From Bacteroidota bacterium (GTDB taxonomy: Bacteria > Bacteroidota > Bacteroidia > Bacteroidales > Paludibacteraceae), in the NCBI GenBank assembly GCA_023391625.1, contig JAEWAN010000018.1:1-31656 (forward strand): 31,656 nt of DNA. Reading direction: 5' to 3'. The translations under genes and the position numbers were made by a program. The notes under the pieces were generated by a model. It made no database searches. It had not been told where the DNA came from and worked only from the letters and a program-made list of their open reading frames with translations. Of the stretch, positions 1 through 8,437 are shown piece after piece; the first letter of the stretch is position 1; every line of letters begins with the position of its first letter.

Positions 1-43
1 TGACAGGCCCTGCCTGGCGGCTTGAGTCAGTGCGCTTTTGCTG

Positions 44-76
44 GCAATAATCAAAGGATTATCCTCAGATTATTGC
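44..76. repeat. Inverted repeat (9-bp perfect arms)
   Basis: GCAATAATC at 44-52 is perfectly complementary to GATTATTGC at 68-76, and the 15-nt loop contains the near-palindrome AGGATTATCCT. No gene is recognisable in 1-376 apart from the promoter near 321, so this may be the terminator or operator of something to the left of the window, or part of a repeat. There is no clear T-tract on either side. Confidence 0.4.
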
Positions 77-317
77 TTTGCAACTGCTGCTAAATAGAAA
101 TTTGACTATTTGTGCGGTGTTTCCTAAAATATTTTGAGTTCTTGACCAGAAAACCTGTAAACGGCCAATAACGCTATAGACCATATTTTCCACAAAGCCT
201 GCCGGAGCGCTTTATGGTATCCGCCGGAGACGCAGCTTCGCCTGCTGATGCTTCCGGAAACCGTTGAGCCCTCAAAACTGTTTGTCCTGATTTTTTGTGG
301 CTGCCATGCAGTGTCCA

Positions 318-326
318 TGTTATAAT
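318..326 (+). promoter_or_regulatory. Extended -10 promoter for the 377-961 gene
   Basis: TG at 318-319, one base, then a consensus TATAAT at 321-326 forms an extended -10 element. No good -35 hexamer sits at 17 bp, as is usual for extended -10 promoters. Transcription would start near 333 and give a leader of about 44 nt carrying the AAGGTGG ribosome site at 365-371. Confidence 0.5.
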
Positions 327-376
327 AAGAAAAACGGGTCCGCTGCCCGTAAATCATCGAAACGAAGGTGGATACT

Positions 377-961
377 ATGTGCAAATATATCACACAAGGC
401 AAAGCGGATGGAAACTCCTGCGGAGCTTTCACCTTGGCTTATTACGAATGGGAGGTTTCCGGGCACGCCAAAGCTGAAGCCGCCGACAGGGCATACATAT
501 CTGCTCTGTATAACGACATCGTCTTTGGCTGCGCGATGCCAGGCTTTGAAAGCTATTCCAACCCCATGCTTATGATGCGTCGCTTGGCAAAGCAGGGCGC
601 AAAACCAGTATTCCATCTCGGGGAAAACCCGCTGATCCGGCAAATGTTCGGTGTACTGAGCGCGGCCGCCAAGCAGGAAGTCGCACAAATGAAGATGTTT
701 GGAACGCTCTGTGAAGCCGCGCTGGACGTGGAACAGGCGGCAGAATACGCCATCCTGGTGTGTCAAATGCTGGAAAATGGCGCGCCTGTAAACAAACTTC
801 ATTATGTTCTGATGAAAAAGAGCTGTGATAGGGAGCCGCTCATCCTGAACCCGTGGCACGGTGAAGCCCTCCCTCCGGCCCAACCTCTCATCCCCGGCGC
901 ATCTGTGGAACCAAGCCTTGTCTGGACAGGTGCAGCCATTGAAATTCTTCTTCCCGGCTGA
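377..961 (+). CDS. Small protein with papain-like cysteine peptidase features
   Basis: The product is 194 aa, soluble, with no signal peptide. I chose the ATG at 377 because AAGGTGG (365-371) lies 5 nt upstream; an in-frame GTG at 368 overlaps that ribosome site. The N-terminus has Gln7 and then Cys15 in a GNSCGAF motif, and the C-terminal part has His142 (KLHYVLMKK) followed by Asn158 (LILNPWHG). This order, Gln then Cys near the start and His then Asn/Asp near the end, is that of the papain/C39-like fold, so a cysteine peptidase or an inactive relative is plausible. The middle is helical and I do not recognise a named family. It stands alone, in convergent orientation to the AT-rich SEC-C gene, with a long hairpin between them. 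The peptidase assignment is inference from motifs; that the gene is real is much more certain. Confidence 0.6.
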   Translation: MCKYITQGKADGNSCGAFTLAYYEWEVSGHAKAEAADRAYISALYNDIVFGCAMPGFESYSNPMLMMRRLAKQGAKPVFHLGENPLIRQMFGVLSAAAKQEVAQMKMFGTLCEAALDVEQAAEYAILVCQMLENGAPVNKLHYVLMKKSCDREPLILNPWHGEALPPAQPLIPGASVEPSLVWTGAAIEILLPG

Positions 962-1009
962 ACCGCAAGCGCAGCGGCAGGGAATCCAAAAGTCTAAAAT
1001 CGCAGAAAA

Positions 1010-1060
1010 AACCGGCTGCAATTTGAATTTAAACAGTCTAAATTCAAATTACAGCCGGTT
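1010..1060. terminator. Long bidirectional hairpin between convergent genes
   Basis: Arms of 22 nt (1010-1031 and 1039-1060) pair with a single mismatch around a 7-nt loop, AACAGTC. The plus strand follows with CTGATTTGTTT and the left arm is preceded by an A-run, so it could end transcription from both the 377-961 gene and the 1204-3570 gene. The stem is much longer than needed for a terminator. Confidence 0.6.
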
Positions 1061-1203
1061 CTGATTTGTTTGACTGTTACGAAATAGATACCCACTACAA
1101 AATGAAAGTTGAACCCCCAAAATAGTGAATGAAACTATGAAAACAAATTAAATATAAAAATACAGCATAAAAAAGAAGTGAAATTTTAGTTTCTCTATTT
1201 AAT

Positions 1204-3570
1204 TTATCGTCCGCAACATTTTTTATACTTTTTTCCACTTCCGCAAGGACATAATTGGTTTCGTCCAATTTTACCTTTATGCGTTTGATGATATTGAAAC
1301 ATTCGTCTCTCAGCCACTTCTTTTCCTAATTGGTAAATTTGATCCGATTCTTCTGGTTTGATATCTTGTAAGGTAAAACGTTTCAATTCTACTTTAATAA
1401 AATTTCCAACGGAGTCAAAACTTAAATCGATTAGATACCGATCTGGATCATTATTCCAAGACAAGCATGCCAATGTATACTCTCTTTTTTGAGAATCGGA
1501 AGATTCTATTACGCCTTGTTGATCAACAAAGCATGTATATCTAAGAGAATTTTCACCTACACCTGCTGCGTGTATAGGAATTTCCCGTTTTATTTCTTTT
1601 TGTCTATTTAGAACATAGTCAACCTGATTACAAAAGTCATTCTTAGCATCAGTGGAAAAATTCAAAAAATAATTTGCAATAGACGAACGTCCTTCTATAG
1701 ATTCAACTTCTAAATAATGAATAATCCTAAGAAATAAATCTGGGATATTAGGTAAAGGTTTCTTCGGGGACAATTGGGGATGATATAATTTACAAAAATA
1801 ATTATCCAAATCTTCACGATACCCAATAAAATTCCCAACAGATCCTGTGGGAATAATATCCGTTTGAAAACAATAGCAATTATGTTTAATATACATTCCC
1901 AAATGATCTAATTCATCATTTAACGCCAGCTTGGATTCTTGAGTAGCTAAACTTCTTTGTTGAAGAAAATGTAAAAACATTAAAGGCGAATTGAAATATT
2001 CTCTATAAACCATCAAATCATCAACAGCAATACTTATAGCATTGCTTTTTAATTGCATAAAACGTAGTTTTTCAGCTTTGGCCGCAAACGCATTGATATT
2101 GTCTATTGTTACCGACATCATAAATATCGAAGATATTTTATCCATATCTATAACAGCTTTGACTTTATGATTTTCATTGTATAGTAACGGCTGGGATTTT
2201 CCTGTCAAATAATCTTTTGTTCGTTGACACTGCCAGTCAGCTTTTTCTATTAAAGACTTATATGATTTTATATGAGCGTCAAAATCCAAAATTGGAGGGG
2301 TATAGACAAAAGAGCCTGCCTTAACTTCTACAATTATAAGAACATCATCATATAAAACAATGAGATCATTTTCGGCAGCCTGTTTCATCGAATTATTGAT
2401 CGGATAATAGTTTGAACGGTACGTTAAACAATGTGGTAGAAGCGATTGGAAAATATTTTCGACCATTTTTTCGCTGGCTACTTGCTGATTATCCGACCAT
2501 CTGTAATGAGGTCTTAATCGAGTAATAGTTTTTTGAATTACTCTATAAAAATTATCAATAAATGAATAGTAGTCAAAGCAATAAGAAATATTATTTATTC
2601 TGATAAACGGACGTTTAAATACTGGCAAATCTATAATAGGCCAGCCCGCAAAGGGAGAGTCATTAAAAAAATTTGTATTATCATTAAGTTTCCAAGACAG
2701 TTCTTTAATAAAGTTCTCTGGCCATTGTGTAACCTTAGCTACATCGCGTAATTGTGTCCCGAAGAATTTATTGTAAAAGTCCTCGCCTTCTTGCTTATGC
2801 TCAGCAAAAAAAGTATCTTGGTATTCAACTCCATAATTCTGAAATTCTTCAAAAATATTCTGAAATTGATTAAGAGCATCCGCCTTTCCTTGTGTCACCG
2901 AATATTGCAATCTGGAAATACCATTAATAATATCCTCCGTACCAATTCCAAATACATCTTTAAATATATCGTCGTGTTCTTTTAAAAGTTTCTTGTAGTA
3001 TCCTATTTCGAATACTTGGTAGCGATTACCTCTTACTAAATGCATCATCTGTGCTTCAACTATACTTTTTAAAATGTCATCTTCTATCCCTGGAACTAAG
3101 TCTTCTAATTTTGCTCCCCAAAAAATATAGAAATTTTGTATAAGGGTGTGAAGGTCTTCGATATCTTTTAAAATTTCGTGAAACAAGGGGATCGGATCAT
3201 CATCTGGATATTCAAGTGGATTACATGGGGCTGAAACTAAAACGCTTTGTATGTACTCAGTTGCTCTTGCAATGGGGATATCCTGAAAAGGCCCCTGAGA
3301 TTCCGAAAACAAATTTACAAAAGTCAGTAGTCCCATGTCAGAAGAGAACGACAAAAGTCGAATAGGATCACATCTTAAGATTTTTTCTTTTATAGCAGAA
3401 ATTTTCTCATTTACCTTTTGGATTTCCTCGAAATATTTTGACTTTAAATATGCAGTTAACTGTTTATGCTGATTTGACGACATATTATTTTTTAGCACGA
3501 TATGTTTACCAAAACGAGCTAATTCAGCTAAACCATTATTAAAGTACTCATCAGGAGCTATTCTTTTCAT
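1204..3570 (-). CDS. Large PD-(D/E)XK nuclease-like protein with C-terminal SEC-C zinc motif
   Basis: The 788-aa protein starts at an ATG (3570) preceded by AGGTGA at good spacing. Residues 1-300 are mainly helical and unrecognised. Around 365-425 lies a restriction-endonuclease-like core: Glu near 367/371, then AENDLIVLYDD (Glu400, Asp402) and IIVEVKAG (Glu415-x-Lys417), the usual E...D...ExK order of PD-(D/E)XK nucleases of the NERD type. The last 18 residues are a SEC-C zinc motif with Cys774, Cys776, Cys785 and Cys786. SEC-C tails occur on many proteins, including SecA and phage-defence proteins. The gene is markedly AT-rich against its surroundings, suggesting transfer. It lies 86 bp after the DUF5677 gene on the same strand, probably in one transcript. 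Nuclease activity and a defence role are inferred; the SEC-C motif is certain. Confidence 0.7.
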   Translation of the reverse strand: MKRIAPDEYFNNGLAELARFGKHIVLKNNMSSNQHKQLTAYLKSKYFEEIQKVNEKISAIKEKILRCDPIRLLSFSSDMGLLTFVNLFSESQGPFQDIPIARATEYIQSVLVSAPCNPLEYPDDDPIPLFHEILKDIEDLHTLIQNFYIFWGAKLEDLVPGIEDDILKSIVEAQMMHLVRGNRYQVFEIGYYKKLLKEHDDIFKDVFGIGTEDIINGISRLQYSVTQGKADALNQFQNIFEEFQNYGVEYQDTFFAEHKQEGEDFYNKFFGTQLRDVAKVTQWPENFIKELSWKLNDNTNFFNDSPFAGWPIIDLPVFKRPFIRINNISYCFDYYSFIDNFYRVIQKTITRLRPHYRWSDNQQVASEKMVENIFQSLLPHCLTYRSNYYPINNSMKQAAENDLIVLYDDVLIIVEVKAGSFVYTPPILDFDAHIKSYKSLIEKADWQCQRTKDYLTGKSQPLLYNENHKVKAVIDMDKISSIFMMSVTIDNINAFAAKAEKLRFMQLKSNAISIAVDDLMVYREYFNSPLMFLHFLQQRSLATQESKLALNDELDHLGMYIKHNCYCFQTDIIPTGSVGNFIGYREDLDNYFCKLYHPQLSPKKPLPNIPDLFLRIIHYLEVESIEGRSSIANYFLNFSTDAKNDFCNQVDYVLNRQKEIKREIPIHAAGVGENSLRYTCFVDQQGVIESSDSQKREYTLACLSWNNDPDRYLIDLSFDSVGNFIKVELKRFTLQDIKPEESDQIYQLGKEVAERRMFQYHQTHKGKIGRNQLCPCGSGKKYKKCCGR

Positions 3571-3656
3571 TGTTCTTCACCTACCTAATTCGACCATGAC
3601 ATAAAGCTAACAGTTATCTCGTGATTTGTACTTATAAATTTTCGATTTGTTCTTTG

Positions 3657-4691
3657 TCATAGCTCTGCTTTTTTATCTTCACCATTTACTTGTAATAAAC
3701 TTTCATCCCACAATGGTTCATCTTCTGGAAAAACTTCATCGTGGGTTTTGAAATACGCCTCTCTAATTACATCTATCCAATGGTTAATATTTTGCATTTG
3801 AATGATCGTATCACTCTCTGGAAAAAGAGTAAAAAACATAGCAGAAATCTGAGCAAGAGAAATTGCAGAATGTTCTCCTGGTGTTGTAATTCCATAGTCA
3901 CTTCGCCCTACGGGTATCATGGGATGAGTCCCCATATTGCAAAGCCTGCCAAATGTACCTTGAGGTGAAGCGTGAACAGTTTTATTTGCAAGGTCATATT
4001 GCCTTTTCCAAATGTCTGAATTAATATCGCAAGCTTTTTGTATATCATTAAATGTAATGTGTTTTTTCCTTGTTGAGAAGATTTTACTTTCTCTTGCCCA
4101 TTCGTATCGATCATCGGTTTCTGATGCTTCATAAAACTTCTTTGCAACATTTTCTCCATATTGTATGATAAACGAGCTTATAATGGACAACTCATACATG
4201 GAGCGCCAGCGAGCATATGCTCCATCCGCAAATCCATTTTTCATCAAAGTAATTATTTCAAGAAATTCCTGCAAAGCCCGTCCGTGAATATGTTGCATTA
4301 CGATGTATGTCCAGTATTTTGATTGGAATTGATCTTTAGGTAACGATTCAACATATTCTGAATATGACTCTGCGACTTCTAAAGTCATAATGTACATTGC
4401 TTCAGAAGCCACAAATGCACGATACCATTTTTGCTCTTGGCGAGCTATAAATTCTTGTTCATCTGCCCGAAATCCCATAACTTCTTCAAACATAGTGGCT
4501 TTCATAAATGAAAAAGTATCTTTTTCTGCATCTTTCATCATATCATTAAACAGTTCTTGAATATCCAAGGACTTGAAATGATCCAAAATTTTTTTAGCTT
4601 CCTCTTCTATTTCGGCTTTACTTATTTCTTCTTCTAAAGTGGATTTTAGGGTTTTTGAAAAAAGTTCCGCAAGGCTTTCAGTCCGTGACAT
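3657..4691 (-). CDS. DUF5677 family protein
   Basis: The 344-aa product is assigned to start at the ATG at 4691, preceded by GAAAGGAAAA; an in-frame TTG at 4736 lacks a ribosome site. The N-terminal 90 residues are charged and helical. A central motif, DGAYARWRSMYELS (about 156-169), and a later DLANKTVHASP (233-243) match my memory of DUF5677, a family of largely helical proteins without known activity. No catalytic motif can be named with confidence; the Arg and His in these blocks make a HEPN-like fold conceivable but not shown. It precedes the SEC-C/nuclease gene by 86 bp in the same AT-rich islet, and the pairing suggests a two-component system, possibly anti-phage. Codon use is AT-biased like its partner and unlike the metabolic genes to the right. 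Confidence 0.7.
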   Translation of the reverse strand: MSRTESLAELFSKTLKSTLEEEISKAEIEEEAKKILDHFKSLDIQELFNDMMKDAEKDTFSFMKATMFEEVMGFRADEQEFIARQEQKWYRAFVASEAMYIMTLEVAESYSEYVESLPKDQFQSKYWTYIVMQHIHGRALQEFLEIITLMKNGFADGAYARWRSMYELSIISSFIIQYGENVAKKFYEASETDDRYEWARESKIFSTRKKHITFNDIQKACDINSDIWKRQYDLANKTVHASPQGTFGRLCNMGTHPMIPVGRSDYGITTPGEHSAISLAQISAMFFTLFPESDTIIQMQNINHWIDVIREAYFKTHDEVFPEDEPLWDESLLQVNGEDKKAEL

Positions 4692-4739
4692 AATAATTTT
4701 CCTTTCACTCTTTCCATCACTTGATATCTGATTCAATTC

Positions 4740-5100
4740 TTAACTCATAAAATACTTCAGTACCTCATATCGAAATTGCATATTATTCCACATTTCAAAA
4801 TCGCAAGCAATGAAAGGGTGCGCCATTGTATCATAGTTTTTGCCCCGCTTGGATTCAAGTCCGATAGCATTCACAGTTTCAATTCATCCTCTTTGGAGCC
4901 AGTGTATAGAACGGCGCTCGAACATTTTTCAGTAGCTTTTGAAAAACTTCCTCATTGAATTTCTTGTCGTTATTGCGCTCCCATTCTCCGAGAAACTCAA
5001 TCGTATTTCTGCCGCGAAGCCAACTTTGAATCAGATAACTCGAATTGTCTGGTTCAAACCTTCTTGCAATATCTGTCAGTGATATAGGCTCATTCGTCAA
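4740..5100 (-). pseudogene. KilA-N domain gene remnant, frameshifted
   Basis: The first 73 codons (5100 to 4879) read as a KilA-N DNA-binding domain, with ISLTDIARRF, IQSWLRGRNTIEFLGEWE and FYTLAPKR. A frame change after KRM then meets a stop. The adjacent frame resumes at ETVNAIGLESKRGKNYD and runs through AHPFIACDFEMW to a stop at 4740-4742. No ATG with a ribosome site exists at the 5' end, where the frame is open back to about 5130 without a usable start. KilA-N proteins are typical of phages and mobile DNA. The gene is read toward the DUF5677 gene and its last codons lie just before that gene's leader. It is broken, not functional. Confidence 0.65.
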
Positions 5101-5180
5101 ACGTAAATATTTGTGTACTGTGTATTCCAGAAATATATTATATTAATTATACTACAAATCGCCATTTTTCTCAACGAGAA

Positions 5181-5242
5181 AAGCAGGTACAGCGAAAGAC
5201 CGACAGCACATGGTCTGCAAACATTTCTCTGTACCTGCTTTA
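5181..5242 (-). terminator. Hairpin terminator after the decayed recombinase gene
   Basis: Arms of 18 nt (5181-5198 and 5225-5242) match at 17 positions, with a structured loop of 26 nt. It lies directly after the stop codon at 5243-5245 of the decayed recombinase. On the minus strand the stem ends in GCTTTTCTC, a short U-tract. It is probably a factor-independent terminator and marks the left limit of the recombinase region. Confidence 0.6.
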
Positions 5243-6718
5243 TTAGACAAGAGACTGTGTAATCTCATATCCACCTACAAATCGGATACAGATTTCCTCT
5301 TTGGATAGGATAGTAATCTGTTCAATGATGCGGTAGGTTAGAGCATCGGAGTATTCATGAATGGTGATGTCATCCGCAGAAATCATCCGTATAATTTCCT
5401 GCACCTTGGAGGTTCTGTTTTTGTTTTGCTCAATGGCTTGTTCCGCACGCTTTTTTAGTTGTTTCAGTGAAAGAAGCTCATCATTAGCCTGTTGGAGTTT
5501 TCTTCATCGCCAGCAAGGAGGAGTAGCCGATCAAACTCTCGATTCATTTCAGCTATTTTATTCTGTATGACGATAGGATCGGCACCTGTTTCTGTGACTG
5601 CGAAATTTACCAAGTGTTTTGTAAACAAGAGGTGACTTCTTCTTGATGGCTATTTAATAGAGCGTTAAGCCCTACCACTATAGCCTTATGCAATGCATCT
5701 TCAGGAATACTGAGAGAGTCTTTGCAGAATTTCTTTCCGAATTCCAAGCGGCTGATACAGCGCCATACAATTTGCTTGCGTCCATGAATGTTCCAAGTCA
5801 CCCGCCGGTAATAACAGCCGCAGTTTCCACATCCCAACCGTTCGGATAGTGCATATTGACTGGTGAATTTTCCCCGGTTGGTTTTAGAATGTTTCTGAGT
5901 GACGGGGCGTTTACTTTTTCTTCTTGCAATTTCTTCCTGAACTTGATGGAACATTTCTCTTGTGACAATAGCAGGGTGATTGTTTTCTATGTAATATTGA
6001 GGTAATTCCCCATTATTTTTCTGCGGTTTACCTTCTAAAAAATTAGCAGTAAAGGTTTTTTGCAGCAGTACATCACCCATGTATTTCTCGTTCTGAAGAA
6101 TGCGCAGAATAGCCTGCGTTGTCCATTCTTTTTTCCCAGTAGCGGTAGGAAAGCCTTTAGATTCAAGTGTTTCTTTAATCTTGCTCAGGCTATCTCCATT
6201 TAAATAATTTTGAAACATCATCCGTATCGCATCGGCTTCCTCTGGAACTATTTCAGGTTGTCCATCTGTGCCCTTTCGGCAACCTAAAAAACTGGTATAT
6301 CGGAAGGAGAATTTTCCCTGTTTGTATCCCATTCGCTTTCCACGAGCGACATTAAGGCTGATGGATTCGCTCTCTGCCTGAGCAAAGGAACTCAGACAGG
6401 TTAAAATTATTTCGCTGGTCATATCCGCAGTATTGATTCCCTCTTTTTCAAAAATCACTGGAATACCAAAACTTTTTCAGCATTCGAACATGTTGAATAC
6501 ATTCCAGCGTGTTTCGAGCAAATCGGGAAATGGATTTTGTCAGAATTAAGTCTATTTTCTTTTTCTTACACAGTTCTATCATCTCTAAAAACTGGGTACG
6601 TTTTTTTTACATGAACACCGAAGATGCCGTCATCTGCAAAGATCTTAATCAATTTCCAATTGTCAGGGGAATTGATTTTATTATAACTAAATGAAAAAGC
6701 CGTCTGATTTACAGTCAT
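5243..6718 (-). pseudogene. Large serine recombinase, 5'-truncated and frameshifted copy
   Basis: The conceptual protein is a close paralogue of the recombinase at 7139-8437. It begins at YNKINSPDNW, matching about residue 53 of the intact copy, so the catalytic serine region is missing. It carries single-base gains in A-runs near 6605 and 6475. Intact reading follows from 6458 to 5607, covering the recombinase domain and zinc ribbon (CGNCGCYYRR ... C). It shifts frame again near 5615, after SCLQ, into LVNFAVTETGADPIVIQNKI, then near 5500 into LQQANDELLSLKQL, and ends with FVGGYEITQSLV at 5243. No functional product is expected. The 5' break near 6718 lies within 100 bp of the 3' end of the next recombinase, so insertion of the second element into this gene, or an unequal duplication, explains the loss. 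Confidence 0.8.
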
Positions 6719-6818
6719 AAGCTGTACAAATAGTAATCTCTGTTTGATGTTTATCTAAACCCGACAATATACTTCACGCCATTTTCGATAGAAAAATCGT
6801 ATCTACCTCTATATTCCA

Positions 6819-7193
6819 TTATAGCAGAAGCTGCTCAACCTCATATCCACCCACAAACCGTATTTGAATCTCCGTCTTTGATAAAACAGTTATTTGCTCA
6901 ATAAGCCGGCAGGCCAGAACATCGGAATATTCGGTAATTTCCATATTCTCTGCTGAAAGCAATTCCATAATCTCCCGCACTTTGGCCATTCTGTCTCTGT
7001 TTCGTATATTTTGCTGCTCAGTATGCTTTGCCTCTTGCTTCAAAGAAAGTATTTCATTATTGACTTTCTGGAGTTTTTTCTCCAAGAAAACATTTTCTTC
7101 ATCACCGATCAATAAAAGGAGACGGTCAAATTCACGATTCAGCTGATCCAATTTGTTTTGTACGGCAAGAGGACTTGTCGCTGCATCGTTGCA
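6819..7193 (-). pseudogene. Out-of-frame C-terminal segment of the adjacent serine recombinase
   Basis: This frame encodes CNDAATSPLAVQNKLDQLN, a coiled-coil stretch (FLEKKLQKVNNEILSLKQEA) and a terminal FVGGYEVEQLLL, the normal end of this clostridial recombinase family. It lies one frame off the 7139-8437 reading frame, so roughly 120 C-terminal residues are lost unless ribosomes shift -1 near 7190. Its sequence is otherwise undamaged, which implies a recent frameshift or recoding. It ends at a TAA at 6819-6821. Confidence 0.7.
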
Positions 7194-8437
7194 CAATAAT
7201 TTTCTATTGTTCCTTGTAAGTAACTTGCAAGTTCCTCCTGACGCCCATCCAACAGGCTTTGAATACTTTTGACGATTGCTGCATGCAGTGCTTCTTCTGG
7301 AATGCTCGGGGAGTCTCCACAATATCTTTTGCCAAACTCCAAACGGTTGATGCAGCGCCATACAATTTGCTTTCGGCCGTGAATATTCCATGTCACCCGA
7401 CGATAATAACAGCCACAGGTTCCACAGACCAGGCGCTCAGAAAGTGCGTACTGACTGGTGAATTTCCCCCGATTTGTTTTTGATTTCTTTTGGGATGCCG
7501 GTCTTTTACTCTTTCTACGCGCAATTTCTTCCTGCACACGATGAAACACTTCTCTTGTGACGATAGCTGGATGGTTATTTTCAATGTAATACTGTGGTAG
7601 TTCCCCATTATTTTTTCTCGGCTTCCCCTCTAAAAAATTTGCTGTAAATGTTTTTTGCAGCAGAACGTCTCCCATATACTTTTCGTTCTGAAGGATCCGC
7701 AATATTGCCTGTGTGGTCCATTCTTTTTTGCCCGTTGCCGTAAGAATCCCTTTGTTTTCAAGAGCTTCCTTGATTTTAAACAGGCTGTCACCATTTAGAT
7801 AGCTTTGAAACATCATCTGTATCGCATCTGCTTGCGCAGGTACGATCTCCGGTTGCCCATCAGCGCCTTTTCTATATCCTAAAAAGTTTGTATAGCGGAA
7901 AGAAAACTTTCCTTGTTTGTACCCCATCCTTTTTCCTCTGGCTACGTTGAGACTGATCGATTCACTTTCTGCCTGTGCGAAGGAGCTCAGACATGTCAAA
8001 AGCATCTCGCTGGTCATATCGGCTGTATTGATTCCTTCTTTTTCGAAAATCACAGGGATCCCGAGAGATTTTAGCATTCGAACATACTGAATGCATTCCA
8101 AGGTGTTGCGTGCAAACCTCGAAATAGATTTTGTCAAAATTAAATCGATCTTCTTCTTTTTGCACAATTCTATCATCTCTAAAAACTGCGTCCGATTTTT
8201 CACATGCACGCCAGAAATCCCGTCATCCGCAAAAATTCCTGCCAGAATCCAATTATCATGAGAAGCAATTTTGTTTGTATAGTATTCAACTTGAATTTCA
8301 AAACTGCTTTGCTGCTCTTCTTCCTCTGTACTCACACGGCAGTAGGCTGCAACACGGAGGTTCTTTTTCAATTTCCGTGCATCTCGTAAAAATGGGTTTG
8401 CAGGGATTTCTCTTACCACTTTGGACTTCATACTCAT
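7139..8437 (-). CDS. Large serine recombinase (third of the array), C-terminus frameshifted
   Basis: The 432-aa product starts at ATG 8437, overlapping the stop of the preceding gene (ATGA), so it is translationally coupled. The N-terminal resolvase domain has the catalytic Ser36 in AAYCRVST and the arginine block SISRFARNT. It is followed by a recombinase domain (about 170-290, with NGDSLFKIKEALENKG and ILQNEKYMGDVLLQKTF) and a zinc ribbon (CGTCGCYYRR, WRCINRLEFGKRYC). The frame then ends early after CATMQRQVLLPYKTNWIS, while the family's normal coiled-coil tail continues in the -1 frame to 6819. Catalytic and zinc regions are intact, so activity may be reduced rather than lost. Its role would be excision or integration of the element together with the two upstream recombinase genes. 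Confidence 0.85.
   Translation of the reverse strand: MSMKSKVVREIPANPFLRDARKLKKNLRVAAYCRVSTEEEEQQSSFEIQVEYYTNKIASHDNWILAGIFADDGISGVHVKNRTQFLEMIELCKKKKIDLILTKSISRFARNTLECIQYVRMLKSLGIPVIFEKEGINTADMTSEMLLTCLSSFAQAESESISLNVARGKRMGYKQGKFSFRYTNFLGYRKGADGQPEIVPAQADAIQMMFQSYLNGDSLFKIKEALENKGILTATGKKEWTTQAILRILQNEKYMGDVLLQKTFTANFLEGKPRKNNGELPQYYIENNHPAIVTREVFHRVQEEIARRKSKRPASQKKSKTNRGKFTSQYALSERLVCGTCGCYYRRVTWNIHGRKQIVWRCINRLEFGKRYCGDSPSIPEEALHAAIVKSIQSLLDGRQEELASYLQGTIENYCATMQRQVLLPYKTNWIS

Noticed and set aside
7180..7195. Programmed -1 frameshift site in the third recombinase
   Set aside because: The sequence around the junction (GAA AAT TAT TGT) does not fit a canonical slippery heptamer; mutation is the simpler explanation, though the shared position in two copies is reported as a finding.
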